A DNA stretch of 8,465 nt from Atopobium sp. UBA1382 (GCA_002305805.1 DBQY01000018.1:16478-24942); one strand, 5' to 3'. Positions 1 to 6,138 are shown, counted from the first letter of the stretch. Made by a program: numbers and translations. The notes: a model not told the origin generated them from the sequence alone.

Positions 1-2
1 TG

Positions 3-1133
3 CCCGCGCGCGTTGAGGACAACCCCCACACGCTGCTGCGCCAGAGTGACCTTGTCTTCCTGGACGCGCTCGGAACCGGCTACTCCGCCATCGCCGAGGG
101 CGTGGACCCCAAGACCGTCTGGGGCGTGGACGGCGACGCGGACGCCTTCGCCCGCGCCATCGTCGCGTGGCTCACGGCCAATCATCGCTGGGGCTCGCCG
201 GTCTACCTCTTCGGCGAGTCCTACGGCACGATTCGCAACGCCGTTCTCATGCGCGTGCTGGGCGAGAAGAGCGTGCCCGTCCGCGGCGTCGTCATGCTCT
301 CCGCGATCTTCGACTGGGTGCAGACCCTGCCCGGCGAGGACCTCTACTTTCTGGGCATGCTGCCGACCTTTGCCGCGACGGCCCGCTACTTTGGCCGCGC
401 CGGCAAGGGCACCGACGAGGTCCAGTGGTTCGAGGACGCGATGGACTTCACCGAGCGCTTCTACGCCCCGGCGCTGCTGCGCGGCGACCGCCTGCCCGCC
501 CGCGAGAAGGCCTCCGTGGCGCGGCGCATCTCCAAGCTGATCGGCCTTCCCGCCGAGCAGATCGAGCGCTGCAACCTGCGCATTGACCTCGACACCTTCC
601 GCCGCAGCCTGCTCGCCGACGAGGGTCTGGTCACCGGCCGTCTGGACATGCGCTTCACCTCGGCCGCGCCGCTGCCGGTCCAGGGCTCCACGGCCTTCTT
701 CGCCGCGGAGGACCCGGCCGACGACGCGGTGGAGAGCGTCTGGCACGCCGCCTTCCGCGCGCACCTCGACGAGATCGGCTTTGCCGGCGCGCCCACCTAC
801 CTCGTGAGCAACTACAACAAGGTGGGCGTGGCCTGGAACTGGACGCACGAGGAGCCCGGCACGGAGGAGCCCGCCACCGCCCCCAACGTCACCTACGACA
901 TCGCCGTTGCCATGAAGCGCAACCCCACGGTGCGCCTGCTCATCCTCGGCGGCCGCTACGACGCGGCGACCACCTACTGGAACGTGGTGCACGACATGTC
1001 CTGCCTGTTCCTGCCGCCCGCCCTCAAGGAGCGCGTGAGCTATAGGCTCTACGGCTGTGGCCACATGGCCTACGTCGACGTGCCCACGCTCGAGGCGATG
1101 GGCAGCGACCTCACGGAGTTCTACGCAAAATGA
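3..1133 (+). CDS. Serine carboxypeptidase-like protein, peptidase family S10 (5' end missing)
   Basis: The frame is open from the left edge and ends at TGA 1131-1133, leaving 376 residues. Family S10 enzymes are alpha/beta-hydrolase serine peptidases that remove C-terminal residues. The order of motifs fits the family: a NPHTLL...DLVFLDALGTGYS stretch near the start (family form roughly NPYSWL..ADLLFIDPVGTGFS), the nucleophile elbow GESYGT with Ser at 219-221 (visible residue 73), the Asp in LGGRYDAATTY at 960-962 (residue 320), and the His in YGCGHMAYVD at 1062-1064 (residue 354). The whole catalytic triad is therefore present and correctly spaced. About 100 or more N-terminal residues lie outside the window, so a secretion signal cannot be judged. 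An internal GTG at 102 would cut off the conserved NP/GTGYS region and is rejected as the start. The stop codon lies inside a perfect palindrome shared with the convergent gene. The substrate is unknown. Confidence 0.9.
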   Translation, partial: PARVEDNPHTLLRQSDLVFLDALGTGYSAIAEGVDPKTVWGVDGDADAFARAIVAWLTANHRWGSPVYLFGESYGTIRNAVLMRVLGEKSVPVRGVVMLSAIFDWVQTLPGEDLYFLGMLPTFAATARYFGRAGKGTDEVQWFEDAMDFTERFYAPALLRGDRLPAREKASVARRISKLIGLPAEQIERCNLRIDLDTFRRSLLADEGLVTGRLDMRFTSAAPLPVQGSTAFFAAEDPADDAVESVWHAAFRAHLDEIGFAGAPTYLVSNYNKVGVAWNWTHEEPGTEEPATAPNVTYDIAVAMKRNPTVRLLILGGRYDAATTYWNVVHDMSCLFLPPALKERVSYRLYGCGHMAYVDVPTLEAMGSDLTEFYAK

Positions 1134-1160
1134 TACGAAGGGACTGTCCCTTCGTATCAT
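1130..1160. repeat. Perfect 14-bp palindrome between convergent genes, probable bidirectional terminator
   Basis: Left arm 1130-1143 (ATGATACGAAGGGA) and right arm 1147-1160 are exact reverse complements around a 3-base loop, CTG. The TGA in the left arm (1131-1133) is the stop of the carboxypeptidase-like gene. The TGA in the right arm, read on the minus strand (1159-1157), is the stop of the metallo-hydrolase gene. On the minus strand the hairpin is followed by TTTT (A-tract 1127-1130 on plus), which fits an intrinsic terminator for the hydrolase gene. On the plus strand there is no T-run. The centre GGGACtGTCCC resembles the GGGGACAGG core of the larger palindrome at 4979-5052, so this may be a dispersed repeat rather than only a terminator. 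Confidence 0.8.
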
Positions 1161-1819
1161 CGCTCGAGCTTGCGGATGACCTCGATCGCGGGGTCCACCG
1201 CGGCGGCAAAGGCGTCGAAGTTGGCGTAGGTGCCGACGATGCTGCCGTAGTGGGTGGGCACCACGGCGGCAGGGCGCAGCGCGTTCACAAAGGCCGCGGC
1301 CTGGCGCGGGTCGCAGGTGTAGGTGCCGCCGATGGGCACAAGCGCAACGTCGCAGCTCACGGTCTCGTTGTCCGGGTTCTGGTCCGTGTCGCCGGAGACG
1401 TAGTAGCGCGTGGGCTCGCCGTCGAGCGTGACCACGTAGCCCAGCCAGCCGTTCTCCTGCGGGTGCATCCCCAGGCGCTCGGGCTCCACGTTGTAGGCGG
1501 GCACGGCCTCCACGGTGAGTCCCGGCAGCTCGATCTTCTCGCCTGCGCTCATAAGATGTGTTGCAGCCGCGTCCAGCCCCGCGACCTCGCGCTCCATGCT
1601 CGCGGGCGCCACGACCACGGTCTTCTCGCCGGCCACGCGCGCGTAGTCCTCGGGCGAGAGGTGGTCGTAGTGGGCGTGGGTGATTAGCACGTAGTCCGCG
1701 TCATGCGCGGCCTCGGCGGCGGTCAGCGAAAAGGGGTCGAAGTAGGTGACGGTCCCCGCCGCCCCCTCGATCCGAATGGCGCTCTGGGTGAACACGCGGA
1801 CGTTCTCGAGGCTGCTCAT
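1157..1819 (-). CDS. MBL-fold metal-dependent hydrolase
   Basis: A 220-residue single-domain metallo-beta-lactamase-fold protein. The metal-binding signature THAHYDH is at residues 47-53 (H48, H50, D52, H53). A second part, SGDTD, is at 141-145 (bridging D144), and the C-terminal ligand is in VPTHYG (H190). The VPAYN segment (106-110), then H119-P, then GY (127-128), then GDTD, then VPIGGTYT (161-168) is typical of the small Lactamase_B_3-type hydrolases often annotated as UlaG-like or simply MBL-fold hydrolase. The fold is known for zinc- or manganese-dependent hydrolysis, but the substrate here is unknown. The protein has no signal peptide and is probably cytoplasmic. The ATG at 1819 has a strong Shine-Dalgarno on the minus strand, AGGAGGGG (complement of 1827-1834), 7 bases upstream. 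It converges with the carboxypeptidase-like gene and diverges from the flavin reductase gene 57 bases away. Confidence 0.9.
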   Translation of the reverse strand: MSSLENVRVFTQSAIRIEGAAGTVTYFDPFSLTAAEAAHDADYVLITHAHYDHLSPEDYARVAGEKTVVVAPASMEREVAGLDAAATHLMSAGEKIELPGLTVEAVPAYNVEPERLGMHPQENGWLGYVVTLDGEPTRYYVSGDTDQNPDNETVSCDVALVPIGGTYTCDPRQAAAFVNALRPAAVVPTHYGSIVGTYANFDAFAAAVDPAIEVIRKLER

Positions 1820-1833
1820 GGCGGCTCCCCTCC

Positions 1834-1839
1834 TATAAT
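1834..1839 (+). promoter_or_regulatory. Possible -10 element (TATAAT) for the flavin reductase gene
   Basis: A perfect TATAAT lies 37 bases before the flavin reductase ATG, in the 57-base divergent gap. No good -35 hexamer is seen at the right distance; the 17-bp position (1811-1816) reads GCTGCT. The box abuts the complement of the divergent gene's Shine-Dalgarno (1827-1834), so any promoter here would overlap that gene's start region. The call rests on a single hexamer. Confidence 0.35.
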
Positions 1840-1876
1840 CGGGTCAATCAGATTCTACGTTGAGCCGGAGGCCATC

Positions 1877-2404
1877 ATGCGCGAGAAGATTGACGTCACC
1901 GAGTACGCACCCACCATCCTGCGCGAGCTGCCCAAGGGCGTGCTGCTCACTGCGAGCGCGGATGGCCGCACCAACCCCATGACCATCGGATGGGGCACGC
2001 TGGGAATCGAGTGGGGCAGGGAGCTCTTCGTGGCGTACGTCCGCAGCAGCCGCTTCACGTACGGCCTCATCGAGAAGAGCGGCGAGTTCACGGTCAGCGT
2101 GCCCATGCGCACGGGCGAGAAGGACCTCGACCAGCGCATCAACCAGATTCTGGCGGTCTGCGGCTCCAAGAGCGGGCGCGATACGGACAAGGTGGCCGAG
2201 CTCGGCCTCACGCCCGTGGACGGCGAGAAGGTCGCTGCGCCCGCCATCGAGGAGCTGCCGCTCACCCTGGAGTGCCGCGTGCTCCACAAGATCGAGCAGG
2301 ACGAGTCGCGTCTCCCGGAGGACCTGCGCGAGCGCTACTACTCCACGGACGCGCCGCACACCGCCTACTATGCGGAGATCGTCTCCGCCTACCTGCTGAG
2401 GTAA
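1877..2404 (+). CDS. Flavin reductase family protein (FMN-binding split barrel)
   Basis: The protein has 175 residues, the usual size for the flavin reductase-like split-barrel family. Members bind FMN and use NAD(P)H to reduce flavin, or act as small flavoprotein oxidoreductases. Family-like segments are NPMTIGWG at 33-40, the flavin-contacting VRSSRFTYGLIEKSGEFTV at 55-73, the CGSKSGRDTDK loop at 95-105, a strand ELPLTLECRV at 126-135, and the closing H-T-AYYAEIV at 161-169. The ATG at 1877 is chosen because GGAGG lies at 1867-1871, 5 bases upstream, and the conserved domain starts right after it. The frame stays open upstream to 1703, but that extension crosses the divergent hydrolase gene and is not credible. 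No partner gene is adjacent, since the downstream gene is convergent beyond a terminator. Cytoplasmic, substrate unknown. Confidence 0.88.
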   Translation: MREKIDVTEYAPTILRELPKGVLLTASADGRTNPMTIGWGTLGIEWGRELFVAYVRSSRFTYGLIEKSGEFTVSVPMRTGEKDLDQRINQILAVCGSKSGRDTDKVAELGLTPVDGEKVAAPAIEELPLTLECRVLHKIEQDESRLPEDLRERYYSTDAPHTAYYAEIVSAYLLR

Positions 2405-2406
2405 CG

Positions 2407-2440
2407 AAAAGGGGCCGTCCCTCGTCGGGCGGCCCCTCCT
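2407..2440. terminator. Bidirectional intrinsic terminator between convergent genes
   Basis: The stem is GGGGCCGTCCC (2411-2421) pairing with GGGCGGCCCC (2427-2436), with one bulged T and a TCGTC loop. It starts 6 bases after the flavin reductase stop and lies 25 bases past the stop of the 98-residue minus-strand gene. On the minus strand the stem is followed by TTTT (complement of AAAA 2407-2410), so it is best as a terminator for the small minus-strand gene. On the plus strand the tail is TCCTCTCGGGTTCTTG, a weaker T-rich run. Confidence 0.8.
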
Positions 2441-2461
2441 CTCGGGTTCTTGTCGGCCTTC

Positions 2462-2758
2462 CTACTTCTTGCCGAAGAGACCGCCGAGGCCGTTGGCAAT
2501 GCCGCCGAGCGGGCTGTTCTCGAGCATGCCACCGAGGTTGCCGGCGATGCCGCCCAGGTCAAGCCCGCTGAGGTCGAGGCTGCCGTCGGCGATGCCGCTC
2601 TTCACGCCGTCGACGATCTGGGAGAGGTCGCCCTCGCCGAGCTCGATGCCGGTGATGCCCTCGATCGTGCCCTTGGGGTCGGAGATGAGCTCCTGGAGCT
2701 TCTCGGGGGCGTCCGCGAGAGCGGCGGAGACCTGAGCGATGATTGCCTGAACGTCCAT
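2462..2758 (-). CDS. Glycine-rich 98-residue protein of unknown function
   Basis: No family was recognised. The N-terminal half (residues 1-50) looks like an amphipathic helix rich in Ala, Leu and Ile with acidic residues, and contains the segment ELISDPKGTIEGITGIEL (23-40). The C-terminal third is Gly/Leu/Ile-rich and holds an imperfect tandem repeat: LGGIAGNLGGML (68-79) and LGGIANGLGGLF (84-95), 8 of 12 identical. The protein ends in GKK. There is no signal peptide or long uninterrupted hydrophobic helix, but the spaced glycines recall glycine-zipper membrane-associating segments (inference). The ATG at 2758 is preceded on the minus strand by AAAGGAAG, about 5 bases away. A longer reading frame to 2842 exists but lacks a comparable ribosome site and would overlap the upstream gene. 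It lies 80 bases downstream of the Gfo/Idh/MocA gene on the same strand and is followed by a good terminator. It could be co-transcribed with that gene or have its own promoter. Composition matches its neighbours. Confidence 0.75.
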   Translation of the reverse strand: MDVQAIIAQVSAALADAPEKLQELISDPKGTIEGITGIELGEGDLSQIVDGVKSGIADGSLDLSGLDLGGIAGNLGGMLENSPLGGIANGLGGLFGKK

Positions 2759-2838
2759 GTGCTTCCTTTCGTCGTGCGCCGGTGCTCGGCGCGCTTGCCT
2801 CTCTAGGGTAGCGGGTCGCGGACCCGAGAAGGAGGGGT

Positions 2839-3891
2839 TCAAACAGCCGGAGAGGGCTGCGGGCCGCTGCCCATTCGTGCGCGCACGGCGGCGAGCAGCT
2901 CGGTGCAGCGTAGCGAGGTCGCGAGCGGCATGACGGGCGACTCCGTCTCGCCCGCGAGCAAAAGCCCCACAAAGTGCGCGACCTCGGCGTAGAGATCGTC
3001 CACGGGGTAGGGGACCTCCAGCTCCACGGGCTTCTCGCCCACGCGCTCAAGCCGGGCGCGCTGTGGCCGGTGCATTTCCTCGACGACGATGCGCCCCTCG
3101 GTTCCCACAAGGACGGCCTCGCGCGGGTTTCCCTGGTCGCAGGCGGTGACCAGGCGCGCGCTCACGTCGCCGGCGCGCAGCTCGGCGTCCGTGAACGTGT
3201 CCACGCCGCGCACCCAGCGCGCGCGGGCGCCGAGGACCTCGATCGGTTCCGTCAGGTAGTCGGTCAGCCAGGCGGCGCAGTATATTCCGGAGTCGAGCAG
3301 GTTGCCGCCGCCCACGGGGTCGGACATATAGTCCGCGCCGCTGGCCACGCGCTCACCCATGTCGCTGCAGAGCCCGGTCTCCACGCGCGTCAGCCGTCCG
3401 ATCGCGCCGTTCTCCACGAGTTCGCGAACGCGCAGGTAAAGCGGCTCAAAGCGGGTCTTGGTGGCCTCCATGAGCAGCAGGTTCTCGGAGCGCGCCGCGC
3501 GGGCGAGAAGAACCGTCTCCTCGAGGCTCGCGCAGAGCGGCTTCTCGCAGAGCACGGCCTTGCCGGCGCGCAGGGCCGCGAGCGACCACTCGAGGTGCAG
3601 GGCGGGCGGCAGTGCCACGTAGACCGCGTCCACGTCCGGGCGGGCGAGAAGGGCGGCGTGTGCGGAGCCGGCCACGCCGCCGAGTGCCTCGTCGGAGAGG
3701 GTGCCGTCCTCGTCAACGCCGTGCGTCGCCGCGAACGCGGCCGCCTTTGCGGCGTTTCGGCAGCTGATCGCCACGAGTTCGGAGTGCGGCTCGCGCGCGA
3801 GGCTGCGCGCGAAGCGCTGCGCGATCCTGCCCGCACCGACGATTCCCCAGCGCACGCTCTTCTCGGCGCATGTTCCACCAATGGGTGACAT
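2839..3891 (-). CDS. Gfo/Idh/MocA family NAD(P)-dependent oxidoreductase
   Basis: The protein has 350 residues, the normal size for this family of sugar, inositol and dihydrodiol dehydrogenases. The N-terminal Rossmann domain carries the dinucleotide loop GIVGAGRIA (16-24), followed by PDVDAVYVALPPALH (85-99) and the hallmark CEKPL (115-119), with the conserved Lys117. The C-terminal substrate domain has GGGNLLDSGIY (194-204), where Tyr204 occupies the place of the usual catalytic His, as in the dihydrodiol-dehydrogenase-like branch. There are about 12 extra residues (roughly 63-75, TLSDEALGGVAGS) between the Rossmann strands compared with common members. The ATG at 3891 has AGGGGG a few bases upstream on the minus strand. 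An in-frame GTG at residue 13 is possible but has no better ribosome site. The substrate cannot be told. It diverges from the membrane-protein gene and ends 80 bases before the 98-residue gene. Confidence 0.9.
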   Translation of the reverse strand: MSPIGGTCAEKSVRWGIVGAGRIAQRFARSLAREPHSELVAISCRNAAKAAAFAATHGVDEDGTLSDEALGGVAGSAHAALLARPDVDAVYVALPPALHLEWSLAALRAGKAVLCEKPLCASLEETVLLARAARSENLLLMEATKTRFEPLYLRVRELVENGAIGRLTRVETGLCSDMGERVASGADYMSDPVGGGNLLDSGIYCAAWLTDYLTEPIEVLGARARWVRGVDTFTDAELRAGDVSARLVTACDQGNPREAVLVGTEGRIVVEEMHRPQRARLERVGEKPVELEVPYPVDDLYAEVAHFVGLLLAGETESPVMPLATSLRCTELLAAVRARMGSGPQPSPAV

Positions 3892-3904
3892 TTGTCCCCC
3901 TCAC

Positions 3905-3935
3905 CTGACGACGGCGGCGTTTGGCTGCTAATATA
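3905..3935. promoter_or_regulatory. Possible overlapping divergent promoters
   Basis: In the 80-base gap between the oxidoreductase (-) and membrane-protein (+) genes, the plus strand has CTGACG (3905-3910), an 18-base spacer and TAATAT (3929-3934) with an upstream TGC (3926-3928) giving an extended -10. The minus strand reads TATATT across the same bases (complement of 3930-3935), a 5/6 match to -10, about 40 bases before the oxidoreductase start. No good minus-strand -35 is seen. If both are used, the polymerases would compete for the same bases. Confidence 0.35.
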
Positions 3936-3971
3936 CCTGAGTTTTCGCTGATAAAACCTGAAGGGAACACC

Positions 3972-4970
3972 GTGAAGAACTCCGAGATCTACCGCCGTAC
4001 GCTGAAGTTCTCCGTCATGCGCCTCGTGCGGACCGTGCTGTGCCTCGTTCTGCTCGCCGCCCTGCCGCTCGTTGCCTTCGTCGCCACGGGCATGGCCGGC
4101 CTGGACGAGATGGCGCAGCTCGCCGCCACGGGCGTTGCGTTCATCATCGCGCTCATCGTCTTCTACGTCGTGGCGCACTACGGCGGCTACCTGCTCACGG
4201 CCGGCCAGGTCGCCATGATCACCGAGGGCGTTGCCACCGGTCAGCTCCCCGAGGACACCTACGAGGCGGGCAAGCGCGCCGTGAAGAGCCGCTTTGCCAC
4301 GGCGAGCGTCTACTACGGCCTGTGGTCGATCACCAAGGCCATCACCAACGAGATCTCCGCCGGCATGAACGCGATCGCCCGCGGGATCGACGGCGACAAC
4401 CAGAACGGCGCCGCCTCCGTCATCGCGGGCATCATCTCGGCCGTCGTGAGTGTGGTGCTCGAGTACCTCAACTACTGCAGCCTGGGCTGGGTCTTCCTCC
4501 ACGGCGAGCAGTCCGCGTTCAAGAGCACCTGCGACGGTGCCGTCGTCTACTTCCAGAACTGGAAGACCCTCATGAAGAACTCCGCCAAGGTGATCGCGAT
4601 CACCGTCGTCTCGCTCGCGCTCATCGGCGGCGCGTTCTTCGGCGTTGCGTACCTCGTGCTCGGCTCCATCGAGCCGCTCACGGCCGTCCTCTCTCAGATT
4701 GACGCCACCGCCACGCTCGAGGACGGTACCGCCGTGCCCGCCGGCACCTCGCTGATCGTGCTGTGCGCCGTGATTGCCCTCGTGCTCTGGAGCGGTATCC
4801 ACGGCGCCTTCGTGAAGCCCTACATCCTCGTCTCCGTTATGCGCCGCTACATCGAGGCCGGTCGCGCGGACACGCCGCAGGTCGACGTCTACGAGAAGCT
4901 CTCCGGCATGTCCAAGGGCTTCAAGAAGGCCCTCGACCGCGCCGACGAGGAGGCTCCCTCGGCCGCGTAG
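3972..4970 (+). CDS. Multi-pass integral membrane protein of unknown function
   Basis: The protein has 332 residues from the GTG at 3972, which has AAGGGA at 3961-3966, 5 bases upstream. An in-frame TTG at 3921 would lie inside the probable promoter and is not preferred. About five hydrophobic segments are visible: 17-40, 50-72, 147-170, 205-231 and 258-285. A polar stretch (about 73-146) includes EGVATGQLPEDTYEAGKRAV and a segment with N and Q clusters. The conserved-looking stretch LNYCSLGWVFLHGEQSAFKS (166-185), followed by a 'CDGAVVYFQNW' part, and a basic C-terminal tail (MRRYIEAG..., 290-332) are probably cytoplasmic. The pattern of a soluble His-Gly loop between helices is reminiscent of other polytopic proteins of unknown function in Gram-positives, but I cannot assign a family. 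It is probably monocistronic: upstream is divergent, and downstream is a long palindrome and a convergent gene. Confidence 0.82.
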   Translation: MKNSEIYRRTLKFSVMRLVRTVLCLVLLAALPLVAFVATGMAGLDEMAQLAATGVAFIIALIVFYVVAHYGGYLLTAGQVAMITEGVATGQLPEDTYEAGKRAVKSRFATASVYYGLWSITKAITNEISAGMNAIARGIDGDNQNGAASVIAGIISAVVSVVLEYLNYCSLGWVFLHGEQSAFKSTCDGAVVYFQNWKTLMKNSAKVIAITVVSLALIGGAFFGVAYLVLGSIEPLTAVLSQIDATATLEDGTAVPAGTSLIVLCAVIALVLWSGIHGAFVKPYILVSVMRRYIEAGRADTPQVDVYEKLSGMSKGFKKALDRADEEAPSAA

Positions 4971-4978
4971 CCGCGTCG

Positions 4979-5052
4979 TGAGACAAAGGGGACAGGTTCA
5001 TTTGTCTCATTAGTTTTCGAATGAGACAAATGAACCTGTCCCCTTTGTCTCA
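4979..5052. repeat. Long perfect inverted repeat with nested palindromes (REPIN-like), probable bidirectional terminator
   Basis: Arms 4979-5011 and 5020-5052 are exact reverse complements over 33 bases, with an 8-base loop, AGTTTTCG. Each arm also contains its own smaller inverted repeat: TGAGACAAA (4979-4987) pairs with TTTGTCTCA (5001-5009) around the core GGGGACAGGTTCA, and the mirror image occurs in the right arm. There are therefore four 9-base units, and the DNA can fold as one long hairpin or as two tandem small ones. This architecture, two inverted REP-like units around a short spacer, is that of REPIN/BIME elements mobilised by REP-associated tyrosine transposases. No such transposase gene is in this window, so that link is inference. 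The outermost TGA on the right (complement of 5050-5052) is the stop codon of the LysR gene. The element starts 8 bases after the TAG of the membrane-protein gene. Confidence 0.85.
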
Positions 5053-5970
5053 GTAGCCCTCGGAGCTCAGGAGCCGTTTCAGGAGCGAGAACTCGTTGCG
5101 GCAGAACTGGTCGAGGCGCTTGACCTCGGGTCGGCGCGTGCCCTCGAGCAGCGTGAGGCACACCGGGACCGCGGGCGCGTCGGCCGGGTCCAGGTCATGC
5201 ATTGTGGCAAAGGGCAGGATGCTGAGCGCCTTGAGGTAGACGCCCATGATGCAGCCGTCGCGGTTCTCCAGGAAGTCGACGACCTCCTCGTTGGTGTCGA
5301 CGTGAACGAGCGGGGAGGTCAGCCCGGCCTTCCGGCAGGTGACGACCGCCGTCTCGTTGAAGCCGTCGATCCGGTCGTTCCAGAGCACGGGGTAGGGGGC
5401 GAGGTCGGCGAAGGTGATTCGTCTTCTGCCACGCAGCGGGTGGTGTCGGCCCAGGAAGACGCCGGGCGTGACCGTCCCGATCTGGGTGCAGACGCACCCG
5501 GGGGCGTCCAGGCGCCCGATCGTGAAGAGGGCGTCGAGCGCGCCGGCCCGCAGGCTCGCGAGCGCGTCGTCCCCCACGCGTACGGAGAGGCTCGTCTCGA
5601 CCCCGAGGGAGCGTGCCATGAGGTGCGCGACGATGCCGCAGATGAACTCGTGCTTGGAGAAGGGCGGCGTGACGAGCGCCAGCCTGAGGTCACCCCTGGT
5701 CACAGTACCGTCCTGCCACGAGGCGGCTGCCTGCTCGATCGAGGTGACGCCCTCGGCCACCCTGCGCGCGGGCTCGAGCAGCGTCTCCCCCAGGGGCGTG
5801 AGACGCATGCCCCGCCCCTCGCGGACGAACAGCGCCCCGCCAAGCTCCTCCTCGAGCTCGTGCATGGACTTCGAGACGGCCTGGACCGTGACGCCGTGCT
5901 CGCGTGCGGTGAGGGAGAAGTTCCCCGTGCACGCCGCGCGATAGAAGAACTGAAGCTGCCGGATGTTCAT
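5050..5970 (-). CDS. LysR-type transcriptional regulator
   Basis: The protein has 306 residues, the standard LTTR length. The N-terminal winged helix-turn-helix spans about residues 1-60: MNIRQLQFFYRAACTGNFSL, then AREHGVTVQAVSKSMHELEEELG as the recognition region, then FVREGRGMRLTPLGETLL. The rest (about 90-295) is a periplasmic-binding-like effector domain with typical parts such as RGDLRLALV (92-100), LRAGALDALFTIG (140-152) and NRDGCIMGVYLKALSILP (236-253). Two Cys (C159 and C161, in the GCVCTQ segment) lie close together, along with others at 211, 240, 271 and 290. No redox role can be concluded. The ATG at 5970 has AGGGG about 5 bases upstream. It is divergent from the CmpB-lipase operon and is the likely regulator of that operon and of itself (inference from the usual LTTR layout). 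Its stop codon TGA is the terminal TGA of the neighbouring palindrome. Confidence 0.9.
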   Translation of the reverse strand: MNIRQLQFFYRAACTGNFSLTAREHGVTVQAVSKSMHELEEELGGALFVREGRGMRLTPLGETLLEPARRVAEGVTSIEQAAASWQDGTVTRGDLRLALVTPPFSKHEFICGIVAHLMARSLGVETSLSVRVGDDALASLRAGALDALFTIGRLDAPGCVCTQIGTVTPGVFLGRHHPLRGRRRITFADLAPYPVLWNDRIDGFNETAVVTCRKAGLTSPLVHVDTNEEVVDFLENRDGCIMGVYLKALSILPFATMHDLDPADAPAVPVCLTLLEGTRRPEVKRLDQFCRNEFSLLKRLLSSEGY

Positions 5971-6060
5971 GGTCGCCCCTGTGGATGGGTGTGGGTCCAG
6001 GAGCAGTGTAGGGCGGGACCGGGGGAGCATGAGCTGGCGAGAAGGACGCGCGCCCCAAAT

Positions 6061-6138
6061 ATCAACCACTGCTTGATTATCCTGTACCCGTGAATGCCGA
6101 GGTTTGAGGTTCCTGTAAGTCAGGTATCGTTTAACCTG
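6061..6138. promoter_or_regulatory. Candidate LysR operator region: two dyads and CCTGTA repeats
   Basis: The gap between the LysR start (5970) and the CmpB-type gene start (6175) is 204 bases. Inside it, an AT-richer pocket holds the dyad ATCAA-N7-TTGAT (6061-6077). Further towards the CmpB gene is CAGGT-N8-ACCTG (6121-6138). The hexamer CCTGTA occurs three times, at 6081, 6112 and 6135. LTTRs typically bind interrupted dyads (T-N11-A type) between their own gene and a divergent target. Neither dyad has exact T-N11-A geometry, so these are candidates only. No convincing -35/-10 pair was found for either direction. TTGAGG at 6104-6109 with TATCGT at 6125-6130 has a 15-base spacer, which is short. 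Confidence 0.35.

Noticed and set aside
1130..1687. Plus-strand open frame antisense to the metallo-hydrolase
   Set aside because: It lacks a ribosome site and domain, and the minus-strand frame has a complete metal-binding motif set.
2812..2826. Small hairpin CGGGTC-GCG-GACCCG between the oxidoreductase and the 98-residue gene
   Set aside because: Only a 6-bp stem with no T-run on either strand; it is not enough to call a terminator, and such stems are common at this G+C content.
3885..3900. GGGGGACAAATGTC at the oxidoreductase start, resembling the GGGGACA core of the 4979 palindrome
   Set aside because: Shared identity is only seven bases, there is no long inverted repeat, and the G-run is explained as the ribosome binding site.
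3390..4802. Very long minus-strand open frame (470 codons) across the oxidoreductase and membrane-protein genes
   Set aside because: It overlaps two well-supported genes, its translation is low-complexity (His/Asp/Glu/Gly/Arg-rich) with no domain, and it is a usual by-product of G+C-rich coding DNA.
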